A stretch of 64,000 nt of DNA from Actimicrobium sp035984655 (lineage in GTDB: Bacteria; Pseudomonadota; Gammaproteobacteria; Burkholderiales; Burkholderiaceae_D). Positions 1-12,259 of this stretch are shown here, one piece after another. The translations under genes and the position numbers were made by a program. The first letter of the stretch is position 1; each line of letters begins with the position of its first letter. The stretch lies in the NCBI RefSeq assembly GCF_035984655.1, contig NZ_JAXCHT010000001.1, positions 124,001 through 188,000 on the forward strand, read 5' to 3'. Under the pieces are notes generated by a model. The model had not been told where the DNA came from. It made no database searches and saw only the letters and a program-made list of their open reading frames with translations.

Positions 1-139
1 CTGTCACGACAACATGGCTGTCTGGTGCATTGGCAAGAAACGCACAAGTGGCGCGCGCAGCCTGCGCGCTGGAGGCAGTGAAGGCCAGTGAGGCGGTGGC
101 AAATGCGAAGCAGACGGCGGCTGTGCTAAACTTTTTCAT
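1..139 (-). CDS. N-terminal part of an exported protein, probably LysM-domain (partial)
   Basis: The minus-strand frame opens at an ATG at 137-139 and runs off the window edge, so only about 46 residues are visible. They begin with a clear Sec signal peptide (MKKF, a hydrophobic alanine-rich stretch, then an Ala-Gln-Ala cleavage site), followed by a short mature segment ending SHVVV. In Burkholderiales a secreted LysM peptidoglycan-binding protein usually lies divergent from def, and the visible mature start resembles such proteins. The LysM repeat itself is outside the window, so the family call is an inference; the export signal is seen directly. Confidence 0.6.
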   Translation of the reverse strand, partial: MKKFSTAAVCFAFATASLAFTASSAQAARATCAFLANAPDSHVVVT

Positions 140-314
140 AATTGGTCCGGTGGGTACAGCGAATATTCTGAGTGTTTTTCGCCACAACATGTTGCCCGCA
201 GAATACAAAATGCGTGTCAAAACTTGCCAAAGTGAATCAAAGTTTGCCCATAAATCCTTGAACTAGCAAGAGAAACCACGTTCATCCTCGATCGCCTTGT
301 TGCGCAAAAGCCGT

Positions 315-848
315 ATGTCATTACTAAATATCTTGCGTTATCCCGATCCGCGATTGCACAAAATCGCCAAGCCCGTCACTGCGTTCGACGTCCGTCTGAA
401 GCAATTGGTCGACGACATGGCGGAGACCATGTACGAAGCCCCCGGCGTTGGCCTGGCCGCGTCGCAAGTCGACGTGCATGAGCAACTGGTGGTTATCGAC
501 ATCTCGGATTCGAAGTCCGACCTGCGCGTCTTCATCAATCCGGCGATCGTCTGGGCCAGTGACGAACAGCAGATTTATGACGAAGGTTGTCTGTCGGTAC
601 CCGGCGTGTATGACGGCGTGCTGCGCCACGCCAGCGTCAAGGTACGCGCGCTCGACATCAACGGCAAAGCTTTCGAAACCACCGCCGAGGGCTTGCTGGC
701 CGTATGCATCCAGCATGAGATGGATCATTTGAAAGGCAAAGTATTTGTTGAATATCTATCGCCGCTCAAGCGCAATCGCATCAAGGCGCGAATGCTCAAG
801 GAAGAACGCGAAAATAACCGCGAGAAAAAACGCAGCGGCGCGCGCTGA
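315..848 (+). CDS. def: Peptide deformylase
   Basis: This enzyme removes the formyl group from the initiator methionine of nascent proteins using a metal ion. All three family motifs are visible: GVGLAASQ (motif 1), EGCLS (motif 2, metal-binding Cys) and QHEMDH (motif 3, two metal-binding His and the catalytic Glu). I chose the ATG at 315 because the protein then starts MSLLNILRYPDPRL, the usual N-terminus; a TTG at 297 would add six residues. The length of about 177 residues is normal. It lies 48 bases before fmt, the functionally matching formyltransferase, and the two are probably cotranscribed. Confidence 0.97.
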   Translation: MSLLNILRYPDPRLHKIAKPVTAFDVRLKQLVDDMAETMYEAPGVGLAASQVDVHEQLVVIDISDSKSDLRVFINPAIVWASDEQQIYDEGCLSVPGVYDGVLRHASVKVRALDINGKAFETTAEGLLAVCIQHEMDHLKGKVFVEYLSPLKRNRIKARMLKEERENNREKKRSGAR

Positions 849-896
849 CGCCCCGCTCCCGCAGTGGTTGACTGCTGCGACACTGTCGGACCATCC

Positions 897-1862
897 ATGA
901 AAATCATCTTTGCCGGCACGCCGGAATTCGCCGCTGTGGCAATCCGGGCCTTGCATGCGGCCGGTTTCGAGATCCCGCTGGCGCTGACCCAACCGGATCG
1001 CCCGGCCGGGCGCGGCATGAAATTGCATGCCTCTGCAGTCAAGCTATTCGCGCTGGAACACGGCATTCCCGTGGCCCAGCCCGTTTCGCTGCGGCTCGAC
1101 GGCAAATACCCGGACGCGGCCCGCGCCGCCCACGACTTGCTGGCGCAGACGCCCCATGATGTCATGGTGGTGGCGGCCTACGGCCTGATCCTGCCGGAAT
1201 CCATCCTTGCCATACCCAGGCTGGGTTGCCTGAACATCCATGCGTCGCTGTTGCCGCGCTGGCGCGGTGCGGCGCCGATCCACCGCGCCATCGAAGCGGG
1301 CGACACCGACACCGGCATCACCATCATGCAGATGGACAAGGGCCTCGACACCGGCGCCATGTTGCACATGGCGCACCTGCCGATTCTCCCCGATGACACC
1401 ACTGGCATTCTGCACGATCGCCTTGCCGCGCTTGGCGGACGGATGATTGTCGAGGTGCTGCACCAATTCGAGCAAGGCGCCCAGCATGCCACTGCCCAAC
1501 CGGAATCGGGCATGACCTACGCGGCGAAAATCAGCAAGGAAGAAGCCACGCTGGATTTCTCGCAACCGGCCGAGCTGCTGGCGCGGAAAATCCGCGCGTT
1601 TGATCCCGCGCCGGCCGCGTGCACCGTCATTGATGGCATGCCGGTCAAGATCTGGCGCGCCGACGTTGTCGAGCGCAGCGCCGCGGCAGGGGCAGGCCAG
1701 ATCCTGGCGGCCGACAGCGAAAGCGGACTTGTCATCGCCTGCGGCAGCGGCGCACTGCGGATCACCGAATTACAGAAATCTGGCGGCAAGCGCCTGCCGG
1801 CCAGCGAATTTTTGAAGGGCTTTCCGATCGCCGTTGCCAGCGCAACCCGCGCCAGCACTTGA
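897..1862 (+). CDS. fmt: Methionyl-tRNA formyltransferase
   Basis: This enzyme transfers a formyl group from 10-formyltetrahydrofolate to initiator Met-tRNA. The protein of 321 residues starts MKIIFAGTPEFA, contains the folate-binding HASLLPRWRGAAPI segment with the catalytic Asn/His region, and has DTGITIMQMDKGLDTG further on, all typical of Fmt. The C-terminal OB-like tRNA-binding domain is present (about residues 205-315). An upstream GTG at 864 would add 11 unconserved residues, so I chose the ATG at 897. It follows def and is followed by a strong intrinsic terminator, which closes the def-fmt unit. Confidence 0.97.
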   Translation: MKIIFAGTPEFAAVAIRALHAAGFEIPLALTQPDRPAGRGMKLHASAVKLFALEHGIPVAQPVSLRLDGKYPDAARAAHDLLAQTPHDVMVVAAYGLILPESILAIPRLGCLNIHASLLPRWRGAAPIHRAIEAGDTDTGITIMQMDKGLDTGAMLHMAHLPILPDDTTGILHDRLAALGGRMIVEVLHQFEQGAQHATAQPESGMTYAAKISKEEATLDFSQPAELLARKIRAFDPAPAACTVIDGMPVKIWRADVVERSAAAGAGQILAADSESGLVIACGSGALRITELQKSGGKRLPASEFLKGFPIAVASATRAST

Positions 1863-1971
1863 TATTCACAAATGAGATAACTCATATGCCAAATAAGAAT
1901 TGGCGTTATAGCTGTGCAACTCCTACACTTTGCCTGTCTCCTCCATGTCTCCTCCTTTTGATATGGATTTC

Positions 1972-1999
1972 AGCCCGCTATCAGAGCGGGCTTTTTTTT
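1972..1999 (+). terminator. Intrinsic terminator after fmt
   Basis: A perfect 8-bp stem AGCCCGCT/AGCGGGCT (1972-1979 and 1985-1992) closes a five-base loop and runs directly into eight T residues. It sits about 110 bases after the fmt stop codon and fits termination of the def-fmt transcript. Confidence 0.9.
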
Positions 2000-2038
2000 G
2001 TCTGTCGCTGGCGCAGTCCGGCGCCAGGCCCTTTGACG

Positions 2039-2044
2039 TATAAT
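2039..2044 (+). promoter_or_regulatory. Candidate -10 element of the metH leader
   Basis: A perfect TATAAT lies just after the fmt terminator and 184 bases before the metH start codon. No good -35 box stands 16-18 bases upstream, so the assignment rests on the -10 alone and on the arrangement that follows: a structured stretch, then a terminator, then metH. Confidence 0.5.
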
Positions 2045-2050
2045 TTCCAC

Positions 2051-2170
2051 GCGCCGATTTGATCGACCAAGTCAAACCCAGCTTGCGGGCGCCGGGGTTC
2101 CAGTCCCACTATAAATTCCGCTAAATCGGACCAGAAGAAACCCGGCTCCGCTTTTGCAAGCCGGGTTTTT
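2051..2170 (+). ncRNA. Candidate structured leader or small RNA ahead of metH
   Basis: Between the TATAAT and the terminator the sequence is compact and self-complementary. CCGATTT (2054-2060) pairs with AAATCGG (2123-2129), enclosing small hairpins such as CCC/GGG (2077-2079 with 2087-2089) and GGG/CCC (2095-2097 with 2105-2107) around a TTCCAGT loop. The outer helix is followed by ACCA, which makes it look tRNA-like, but there is no proper T-arm next to it. A terminator follows at 2138-2170. The arrangement fits either an attenuator/riboswitch controlling metH or a free small RNA of about 120 bases. I do not recognise a known class. Confidence 0.4.
2138..2170 (+). terminator. Intrinsic terminator between the leader and metH
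   Basis: The stem AAACCCGGCT/AGCCGGGTTT (2138-2147 and 2159-2168) has an 11-base loop and ends in a T-run, with a second T-run a few bases on. It lies 58 bases before the metH ATG, so it would stop any transcript starting at the TATAAT unless antitermination occurs. Confidence 0.8.
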
Positions 2171-2227
2171 GCGTTTTTATTGCATTTTCTGCATGCTTTT
2201 TAATCCCCTGACTTCGAGCACAACACC

Positions 2228-5982
<3,755 letters not shown>

Positions 5983-5986
<4 letters not shown>

Positions 5987-6528
5987 ACGCGGTCCCGCCA
6001 ACAGTCGGCAAACGCGACCTGTTCGTTTGCTTCCTGCTGATGGGACTGACCAGTTTTGGCGGGGTGCTACCGTTTGCACGGCGCATGCTGGTCGAACGAC
6101 GGGGCTGGTTGTCGAGCGCACAGTTCACTGAACTGCTGGCGCTTGGCCAGTTGCTGCCGGGACCGAACGTGGTCAACCTGACCATCATGGTGGGCAGGCG
6201 CTTTCACGGCTGGCAAGGTGCGCTGCTGGCATTCGGCGGCTTGATGCTGGCGCCGCTCGTCATCATCCTGTTGCTGGCTACCCTGTACGACCAGTTCGGC
6301 CAGATCGAAGCAGTGCGGCGCGCCATTGGCGGCACCGCCGCTGCCACCGCCGGGCTGGTGGTGGCGATGGGGTTGTCGATGCTGCGCAGGCAGCCGCGCA
6401 GCGTGCGCCTGATGATCGTCACGCTGGCCGCATTTGTCGCCTCCGGCCCGCTCGGCCTGCCGCTGTTGCAGGTGCTGGCGGTGCTGGTGCCAACGGCAGT
6501 GCTGCTGGCGTGGAGCGAGCGGCGATGA
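5983..6528 (+). CDS. Chromate transporter, N-terminal half protein
   Basis: This is a short (181-residue) CHR-family membrane protein with about six hydrophobic segments. The family signatures FGG near the start and LLPGPNVVNL after the first helices are visible. CHR proteins export chromate, or sulfate-like anions, across the inner membrane; short members work as pairs. The ATG overlaps the metH stop (ATGA) and its own stop overlaps the next gene the same way, so the three are translationally coupled. Resistance to chromate is a family inference and not shown by the sequence. Confidence 0.88.
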
Positions 6529-7055
6529 ACCATTCGCCGACGCTGACCGATATCGGCCTGTACTTCCTTGGGATGTCGCTGATCGCCATCGGCGGCGCCA
6601 ATGTCGTGATTCCGGACATGCACCGCCAGATGGTCGAGCTGACTGGCTGGATGAGCACGACCGAATTCGTATCGCTGGCCGCGCTGGCGCAGGCCGCCCC
6701 CGGCCCGAATGTGTTGATCGTCACGCTGCTGGGCTGGAAGCTGGGCGGCCTGGCCGGCGCCATGCTTGCGACGCTCGCGATGTGCCTGCCATCCGGATTG
6801 CTCACCTATTTCTTTGGTGGTTTCTGGCAGCGCCACGACGAAGCGCGCTGGCGCGTGATCGTCAGTGCCGGACTGGCCGCGCTGACGGTCGGCCTGATTC
6901 TCGCCAGCGGTTATGTGCTCACGCGCAGTGCCGATCACAATTGGGCGGCTGGTGCGATTACCGCACTGACTGTGGTGTTGATGTTGACGACGCGCACGCA
7001 TCCGCTGCTGTTGCTGGCGATTGCGGCGGCGCTTGGCTATGTGGGCGTGCTCTGA
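6525..7055 (+). CDS. Chromate transporter, C-terminal half protein
   Basis: This is the second short CHR-family protein, 176 residues, again with FxxGxxxIGGAN-like and PGPNVLIV signatures and several membrane helices. I chose the ATG at 6525 because it overlaps the TGA of the first half by four bases, a coupled arrangement usual for bipartite chromate transporters; an in-frame start at 6510 would add MERAA only. Together the two halves equal one full-length ChrA. The pair probably assembles as a heterodimer in antiparallel topology, as known for short CHR pairs. Confidence 0.87.
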   Translation: MNHSPTLTDIGLYFLGMSLIAIGGANVVIPDMHRQMVELTGWMSTTEFVSLAALAQAAPGPNVLIVTLLGWKLGGLAGAMLATLAMCLPSGLLTYFFGGFWQRHDEARWRVIVSAGLAALTVGLILASGYVLTRSADHNWAAGAITALTVVLMLTTRTHPLLLLAIAAALGYVGVL

Positions 7056-7098
7056 CTGATAAACTGGCCGCACTGCCAATTTGTCCGGAGCCGTTCAG

Positions 7099-8550
7099 AT
7101 GATCAAACGTTCGCTTGCTGCAGTCCTGCTGCTGTTCATTGCGGTGATCGCGATCAACACCTGGCGCCAAGGCTCGCAGCAATTGCAGGTCGCGGCACTG
7201 GCGCCGCTGCCGCTGGACCTGGAAAACGTCTCGCAGCATCTGGCCGGCGCACTGCGTTTCCGTACCATTTCCAGTGCCACCGACGCGAATCTGAACGCCG
7301 CCGAATTCGCCAAACTGCATGTCTATTTGCAGCGCAATTACCCACACGTACACGCCGCGCTGAGCCGCGAAGTGATCGGCAAAAGCAGCCTGCTCTACAA
7401 GTGGCAAGGCAGCGATCCGAACGCCAGGCCGCTGCTGTTGATGGCGCATCAGGATGTGGTGCCGATTGCGCCCGGCACCGAGGCCAACTGGCAGCACCCG
7501 CCGTTCGATGGCGTGGTCGACGGCGACTTCATCTGGGGCCGTGGCGCATGGGATGACAAGGGCAATCTGATCGCCATGTTCGAGGCGCTGGAACGACTGG
7601 CCGCCGATGGCTTCAAGCCGCGCCAGACCATCTATCTGGCCTCCGGCGCCGATGAAGAAAGCGGCGGCAAGCGCGGGGCCGGCGCGATCGCCGCGCTGTT
7701 GCAGCAGCGCGGCGTCAAGCTGGCGTATGTGCTGGATGAAGGCCTGATCATTACCGAAGGCGTTCTCAAGGGACTGACAAAACCGCTGGCACTGATCGGC
7801 ATCGCCGAAAAGGGCTACGCCACCGTGCTGCTGAGCATGCAGGGTCCGCCGGGACATTCGTCGATGCCGCCGCCAACCACCCTGATCGGCAGCATGAGCG
7901 CCGCGCTGGTGCGGGTCGAGGCCGCGCCTTACCCGGCCCGCGTGAGCGGCGCCGCGCGCGCCATGCTCGGCACGCTGGCGCCGGAGATGTCCGGCCTGAA
8001 TCGCGTGCTGCTGTCGAATTTGTGGTTGACGCGCGAACTGGTGGCGCACGAATTGCAAAAGACACCCAGCGCCAATGCGATGCTGCGCACCACCACTGCG
8101 CTGACGATTATTCATGCCGGTGACAAGGACAATGTGCTGCCCGGTTCGGTCGAAGCAGCCGTCAATTTCCGCCTGATGCCGGGCGACACCGAGAGTGGCG
8201 TGCTGGCGCGCATGCGCAGCCTGATTGCCAATGACGCGATCAAGCTCACGCCGGCCGCCGGCAACACGCCACCATCGCGCATCGCCGATGCCGGCTCGGC
8301 CGAGTATCAAACCATCAATCGCACCGTGCGCGAACTGTTCCCCGATACCATCGTCGCGCCCGGCCTGATGATCGGCGCGACCGACGCGCGCTACTTCGAG
8401 GCGCTGGCCGACAATGTGTACCGCTTTTCGCCGGTGCATGCCCTGCCGGAGGATCTGGCGCGATTTCACGGCACCAACGAGCGCATTTCAGTGAAGAATT
8501 TTGCCGACCTGATTCGCTTCTATCACCGTCTGCTGACGCACGCGGGCTGA
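7099..8550 (+). CDS. M20-family metallopeptidase, membrane-anchored (carboxypeptidase S-like)
   Basis: The 483-residue protein has one N-terminal hydrophobic helix (about residues 4-24), acting as an anchor or uncleaved signal, and then an M20 dizinc peptidase domain. Metal ligands are visible in MAHQDVVPI, WGRGAWDDKGN and DEESGG, where the first Glu of the EE pair is the usual catalytic base. The closest type is the carboxypeptidase S/PM20D1 branch, which hydrolyses or condenses N-acyl amino acids and dipeptides. The substrate cannot be told from sequence. I chose the ATG at 7099; a TTG at 7081 is the alternative. It lies 43 bases after the chromate pair, so cotranscription is possible. Confidence 0.87.
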   Translation: MIKRSLAAVLLLFIAVIAINTWRQGSQQLQVAALAPLPLDLENVSQHLAGALRFRTISSATDANLNAAEFAKLHVYLQRNYPHVHAALSREVIGKSSLLYKWQGSDPNARPLLLMAHQDVVPIAPGTEANWQHPPFDGVVDGDFIWGRGAWDDKGNLIAMFEALERLAADGFKPRQTIYLASGADEESGGKRGAGAIAALLQQRGVKLAYVLDEGLIITEGVLKGLTKPLALIGIAEKGYATVLLSMQGPPGHSSMPPPTTLIGSMSAALVRVEAAPYPARVSGAARAMLGTLAPEMSGLNRVLLSNLWLTRELVAHELQKTPSANAMLRTTTALTIIHAGDKDNVLPGSVEAAVNFRLMPGDTESGVLARMRSLIANDAIKLTPAAGNTPPSRIADAGSAEYQTINRTVRELFPDTIVAPGLMIGATDARYFEALADNVYRFSPVHALPEDLARFHGTNERISVKNFADLIRFYHRLLTHAG

Positions 8551-8575
8551 CCGGCTGGCCGCGTACAATGATCCG

Positions 8576-8800
8576 ATGGATATCTCGTTGAACGAACTTG
8601 AGCAGGCGATCAATTTCTGGCGCGGGCTGCGGCCGTCGACCGGCGAAGAGCGTGCGCTGTCGCCGGAAGTCAATGCACTGGCGAATGTGTATGCCATGAT
8701 GATTTTTCAGCAGCAACGCAGCGTGCCGCTGGCATCGCTGGACAGCCCGTGTCAGCAGCTCATCGCCCAGTGGCGCGAGCGCGCCGCAGCACTCGGCTGA
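8576..8800 (+). CDS. DUF3717 domain-containing protein
   Basis: A 74-residue acidic protein starting MDISLNELEQAINFWR, matching the short DUF3717 family that is nearly confined to Burkholderiales. Function unknown. No signal peptide or membrane segment is visible. A TACAAT hexamer at 8564-8569 lies only six bases before the ATG, so the transcript could be leaderless, and there is no Shine-Dalgarno sequence. The gene is convergent with the radical SAM gene, whose stop codon is five bases away. Confidence 0.8.
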   Translation: MDISLNELEQAINFWRGLRPSTGEERALSPEVNALANVYAMMIFQQQRSVPLASLDSPCQQLIAQWRERAAALG

Positions 8801-8805
8801 TCCCG

Positions 8806-10299
8806 CTACGCCGCCAGATGGCGCGCCTGCCGTTGCGGCAACGCGCTGTCGCCCTTGGCCGTCACCGTGCGCCGTGGCAAGTTGACCTTGCCGGCATAAT
8901 CGCTCGCCACCAACGCCTGCGCCGTGTCAGTCGCCACGCCGCGCTCGGCCAGCCATTGCGCCACCAGCACCGCCAACCGTTCCAGCGCAATCCGGTGGGT
9001 GGCATCGGTGCGGGCATAGATCCAGTCTGACAACAGCATGAAATTCGCGAACGGCGACTCGCCCAGGATCGTCGGCAGGCTGTTGGCGAACCGACCCGAG
9101 TTGGCGACCATGTCCCAGAAACGGGCGAAGCGCACCAGCCGCTGCATGTCGGCAAACCCGATGCGATCGGTTGCCAGGATGGTGTACGGCGGCGCCGGAT
9201 CGAAAATCAATCCGAATGCTTCGGTGTGCCGGATAATCGGCGTGCCACGCAAGCGCTTGAGGATGCCGAACTGGATTTCATGCGGCTTGAGTGCAACCAG
9301 GCGGTCGAAGCCGCGTGCAAAACTGGCGATGTCTTCACCCGGCAGGCCGGCAATCAGATCGACGTGCAAATGCGCATTTGAGTTGGCGATCAGCCAGCGG
9401 ATGTTTTCGGCCGCCTTGTCGTTGTCCTGCTTGCGACTGACCAGCGCCTGCACGTCCGGATTGAAACTCTGGATGCCGATCTCGAACTGCAGCGCGCCGG
9501 GCGGGAATTGCATGATGCCGGCCTTGAGCGCATCGGGCAGGTGATCCGGTACCACTTCGAAATGCGCATAGACCGGATCGTCCGGCGCCGCCGCCAGCTT
9601 GTCGAGGAAGAACTGCATGATCTTCAGGCTCGACTTGATGTTCAGATTGAAGGTGCGGTCGACGAACTTGAACAACCGTGCGCCGCGCGCATGCAGGCGC
9701 TCCAGCTCGGCCAGAAAGCCGTCCAGCGCAAATGGCCAGGCGGTCTTGTCGAGTGCCGACAGACAGAATTCACACTTGAATGGACAGCCGCGCGAGGCTT
9801 CGACATACAGCGTGCGGTGCGCGATGTCTTCGTCGGAGTACAGGTCGTACGGCAGCGCGATGTCGGCCAGCGGCGGTTGCACGCCGGCGTGCACTTTCAT
9901 CAGCGGCTGCGGGCCGTCGATGATCTGGCGACACAGCGCCGGGAAGGTGACGTCGCCCCAGCCGGTGACCAGATAATCGGCCAGCTGCACGATCGGTTGT
10001 TCAGCCGACTCGTACGACACTTCCGGTCCACCGAGCACGATCCTGACCTGCGGCGCGAGGCGCTTGAGCAGTGCCACCACCCGCGTGGTTTCCTCGACGT
10101 TCCAGATGTACACCCCAAAGCCGATGATGCGCGGGTTGCATGCCAACAGTTTTTCGACGATGTCGGTGGTGCGGGTGCCAATGACGAACTCGCGCAATTG
10201 CGTCTGGTCCTTCAGCGTGCCCATGTTGGCCAGCAGATAGCGCAGACCGAGCGAGGCATGCGCATAGCGGGCGTTGAGGGTGGCGAGGACGATGGTCAT
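8806..10299 (-). CDS. B12-binding radical SAM protein (DUF4080 type)
   Basis: The 497-residue protein has an N-terminal cobalamin-binding-like Rossmann domain (about 1-125, with VLGGPEVSYE), then a radical SAM core whose CPFKCEFC cluster motif gives Cys172, Cys176 and Cys179 as ligands of the 4Fe-4S cluster, and a C-terminal region of the DUF4080 type. Proteins of this class may act as methylases or other radical enzymes, but the substrate is unknown. It starts at an ATG at 10299 and lies 65 bases after the acyl-CoA synthetase gene on the same strand, so the two may share a transcript. Confidence 0.88.
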   Translation of the reverse strand: MTIVLATLNARYAHASLGLRYLLANMGTLKDQTQLREFVIGTRTTDIVEKLLACNPRIIGFGVYIWNVEETTRVVALLKRLAPQVRIVLGGPEVSYESAEQPIVQLADYLVTGWGDVTFPALCRQIIDGPQPLMKVHAGVQPPLADIALPYDLYSDEDIAHRTLYVEASRGCPFKCEFCLSALDKTAWPFALDGFLAELERLHARGARLFKFVDRTFNLNIKSSLKIMQFFLDKLAAAPDDPVYAHFEVVPDHLPDALKAGIMQFPPGALQFEIGIQSFNPDVQALVSRKQDNDKAAENIRWLIANSNAHLHVDLIAGLPGEDIASFARGFDRLVALKPHEIQFGILKRLRGTPIIRHTEAFGLIFDPAPPYTILATDRIGFADMQRLVRFARFWDMVANSGRFANSLPTILGESPFANFMLLSDWIYARTDATHRIALERLAVLVAQWLAERGVATDTAQALVASDYAGKVNLPRRTVTAKGDSALPQRQARHLAA

Positions 10300-10364
10300 G
10301 GGAGCGGCTTTGCAGAAGGCGTGAACGAGTAGCGCATTTTACGCCGTCATGCGCCCGTGACGGT

Positions 10365-12023
10365 TCAGCCCGCCAGCTCCTTCTCCTGCAACGCGCGCCA
10401 CATCACCTTGCCGGTGGCCGACTTCGGCAACGCGGCGACGAACTCGACCAGCTTGGGCACCTTGTACGCCGCCATGTGTTCGTGCGCCCATTGCATGATC
10501 GCATCGGCGCTGATCGTGCTGTCGGGCTTGCGCACCACCACGGCCTTCACGGTCTCGCCGCGATAGGCATCGCGCGCGGCAATGATGCAGCACTCGGCAA
10601 TGTCGGGGTGGCGGTACATCATCGACTCGATCTCGGCGGGCCAGACCTTGAAGCCGCTGGCATTGATCATGCGCTTGAGGCGGTCGGTGAAAAAGAAGAA
10701 GCCCTCCGGGTCGCGATAGCCAAGGTCGCCCGTGCGCAGGAAGCGCTTGCCGTCGATCTCGACAAACGACTCGGCGGTCTTTTGCGGATCGTTCCAGTAA
10801 CCCTGCATCACCTGCGGACCGTGGATGATGATTTCACCGACCTCGCCCTGCGCCATCTCGGTCAGCGTGACCGGATCGACGATGCGCGAATCGACATTGA
10901 AGATTGGAATCCCGAGGCATTGCTGCTTGGCGCGTTGCGGCGGGTTGGCGTGGGTGGTGGCCATTGTCTCGGACAAGCCATAGCCTTCCATATAGGTCAA
11001 TCCGGTCAGCTCCAGCAATTTTTGCGCAATCGCCGCCGGCATCGCCGCGCCGCCACCGGAGATCCGGCGCAACCCCGACAGGTCGTACTCGGCCAGGCGC
11101 GGATTCGACAGCAGGTCGATGACCATGGTCGGGATGTTGGTCCAGATCGTGACCTGGTAGCGCGTGATCAGCTGGCCGGCAACGTCACGATCCCAGCGCG
11201 GCAGAATCACCATCGTGCTGCCGCCGGCGATCACGGCATTCATGCAGATTTCCATGCCGGTGACGTGAAAGAACGGCAGCACTGCCAGCGTCACCTGGTC
11301 CGGCACCGCGGCCACCGACCATTGCGGCGTGGCGATGGCCACGAACATCACGGAGCGATGGGTGTGGACACAGCCCTTCGGTTTGCCGGTGGTGCCGGAG
11401 GTGTAGGGCATGCAGGCGATGTCGTCGGACTGCGCAAGATGCTCGGTGAGCAGTCCCGGCGCTGCCTTTGCCGCGCTCCAGAGGGTGACACCCGGGGCTT
11501 GCGGCACCGCAACCGGCGCGCTGATGATGTCCGGCACACGCAGGTCGGTCGCGGCAGTCAGATAATCGGAATAGGTCGCGACGATTGCCTGCGTCAGGCA
11601 ACTGGTGCCGATGAGCGGCAAGGTCCGCTCCAGGATTTCTTGCGATACCAGCGCCAGCCTGGCGCCGCTGTCATCGACATAATGGCGCAGCTCATCGGTG
11701 AGCAGCATCGGATTGACCGGCACCACGATCGCATCGACGCGCAGGATCGCGTAATAGGCGATCACCCATTGCGGGCAATTTTGCATGTTGAGCAGAATGC
11801 GGTCGCCGCGCTGCACGCCGCAGTTGTGCTGCAAATGCGCCGCCAGCGTTAGCACTTCGTCATGCAACTCGCGATACGTCAGCTTCGCGTCGTAGAAAAT
11901 GATCGCCGTCTGGTCGGGGTAGCGCAGGGCGCTGATGAGCAGGTTGACATAAACACTGGTGGCAGGAACCGTCAGCTGGGTGGGCAGGCCCTCGGGCCAG
12001 TGCGCGTAGTGGGTGGTATTCAT
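10365..12023 (-). CDS. Long-chain fatty acid--CoA ligase (AMP-binding)
   Basis: This is a 552-residue member of the ANL superfamily, which activates a carboxylic acid as an acyl-adenylate and then forms the CoA thioester. Visible motifs: YTSGTTGKPKG (P-loop, A3), YGLSE (A5), TGDLGYRDPEG (A7), and the catalytic Lys in KSATGKV (A10). I chose the ATG at 12023 (MNTTHYAHWPEG); in-frame codons further upstream lie in the phasin promoter region and are not conserved. The best fit is a medium/long-chain fatty acid substrate, and the divergent phasin neighbour suggests a link to fatty acid or polyhydroxyalkanoate metabolism. Confidence 0.88.
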   Translation of the reverse strand: MNTTHYAHWPEGLPTQLTVPATSVYVNLLISALRYPDQTAIIFYDAKLTYRELHDEVLTLAAHLQHNCGVQRGDRILLNMQNCPQWVIAYYAILRVDAIVVPVNPMLLTDELRHYVDDSGARLALVSQEILERTLPLIGTSCLTQAIVATYSDYLTAATDLRVPDIISAPVAVPQAPGVTLWSAAKAAPGLLTEHLAQSDDIACMPYTSGTTGKPKGCVHTHRSVMFVAIATPQWSVAAVPDQVTLAVLPFFHVTGMEICMNAVIAGGSTMVILPRWDRDVAGQLITRYQVTIWTNIPTMVIDLLSNPRLAEYDLSGLRRISGGGAAMPAAIAQKLLELTGLTYMEGYGLSETMATTHANPPQRAKQQCLGIPIFNVDSRIVDPVTLTEMAQGEVGEIIIHGPQVMQGYWNDPQKTAESFVEIDGKRFLRTGDLGYRDPEGFFFFTDRLKRMINASGFKVWPAEIESMMYRHPDIAECCIIAARDAYRGETVKAVVVRKPDSTISADAIMQWAHEHMAAYKVPKLVEFVAALPKSATGKVMWRALQEKELAG

Positions 12024-12149
12024 GGTTGATCGCCTGTTTTTGTTGTCGGGTCGATGGGGATTGCCTTGTCTCATCTCGATTATAGGGGGCATCGGCACAT
12101 GGCGGCGTGGCGCGGCAAATGTTGCCATGGTGCGCTGCACAATTAGTGC

Positions 12150-12177
12150 TTGACATCGTCTTTTTGAGGCGTAGAAT
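12150..12177 (+). promoter_or_regulatory. Sigma-70 promoter of the phasin gene
   Basis: A consensus TTGACA (12150-12155) and TAGAAT (12172-12177) are separated by 16 bases. The phasin ATG follows at 12260 with a strong AAGGAGAT ribosome-binding site at 12248-12255. This is the clearest promoter in the window and fits a highly expressed granule protein. Confidence 0.8.
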
Positions 12178-12259
12178 TGCGTTTGTTGCGGTGCACCATA
12201 TGTCGAATCCCTGCTACCGCCGACCGTTCCGATGCGATAACTAACCCAAGGAGATCCAC

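Noticed and set aside
2054..2133. A tRNA gene with an ACCA end
   Set aside because: The acceptor-like helix is followed by ACCA and the length is about 80 bases, but no T-arm adjoins the 3' strand and the D and anticodon arms do not form.
2051..2137. An SAH, SAM or cobalamin riboswitch
   Set aside because: I looked for the conserved boxes of these classes and did not find them. The structured region is kept only as an unassigned candidate.
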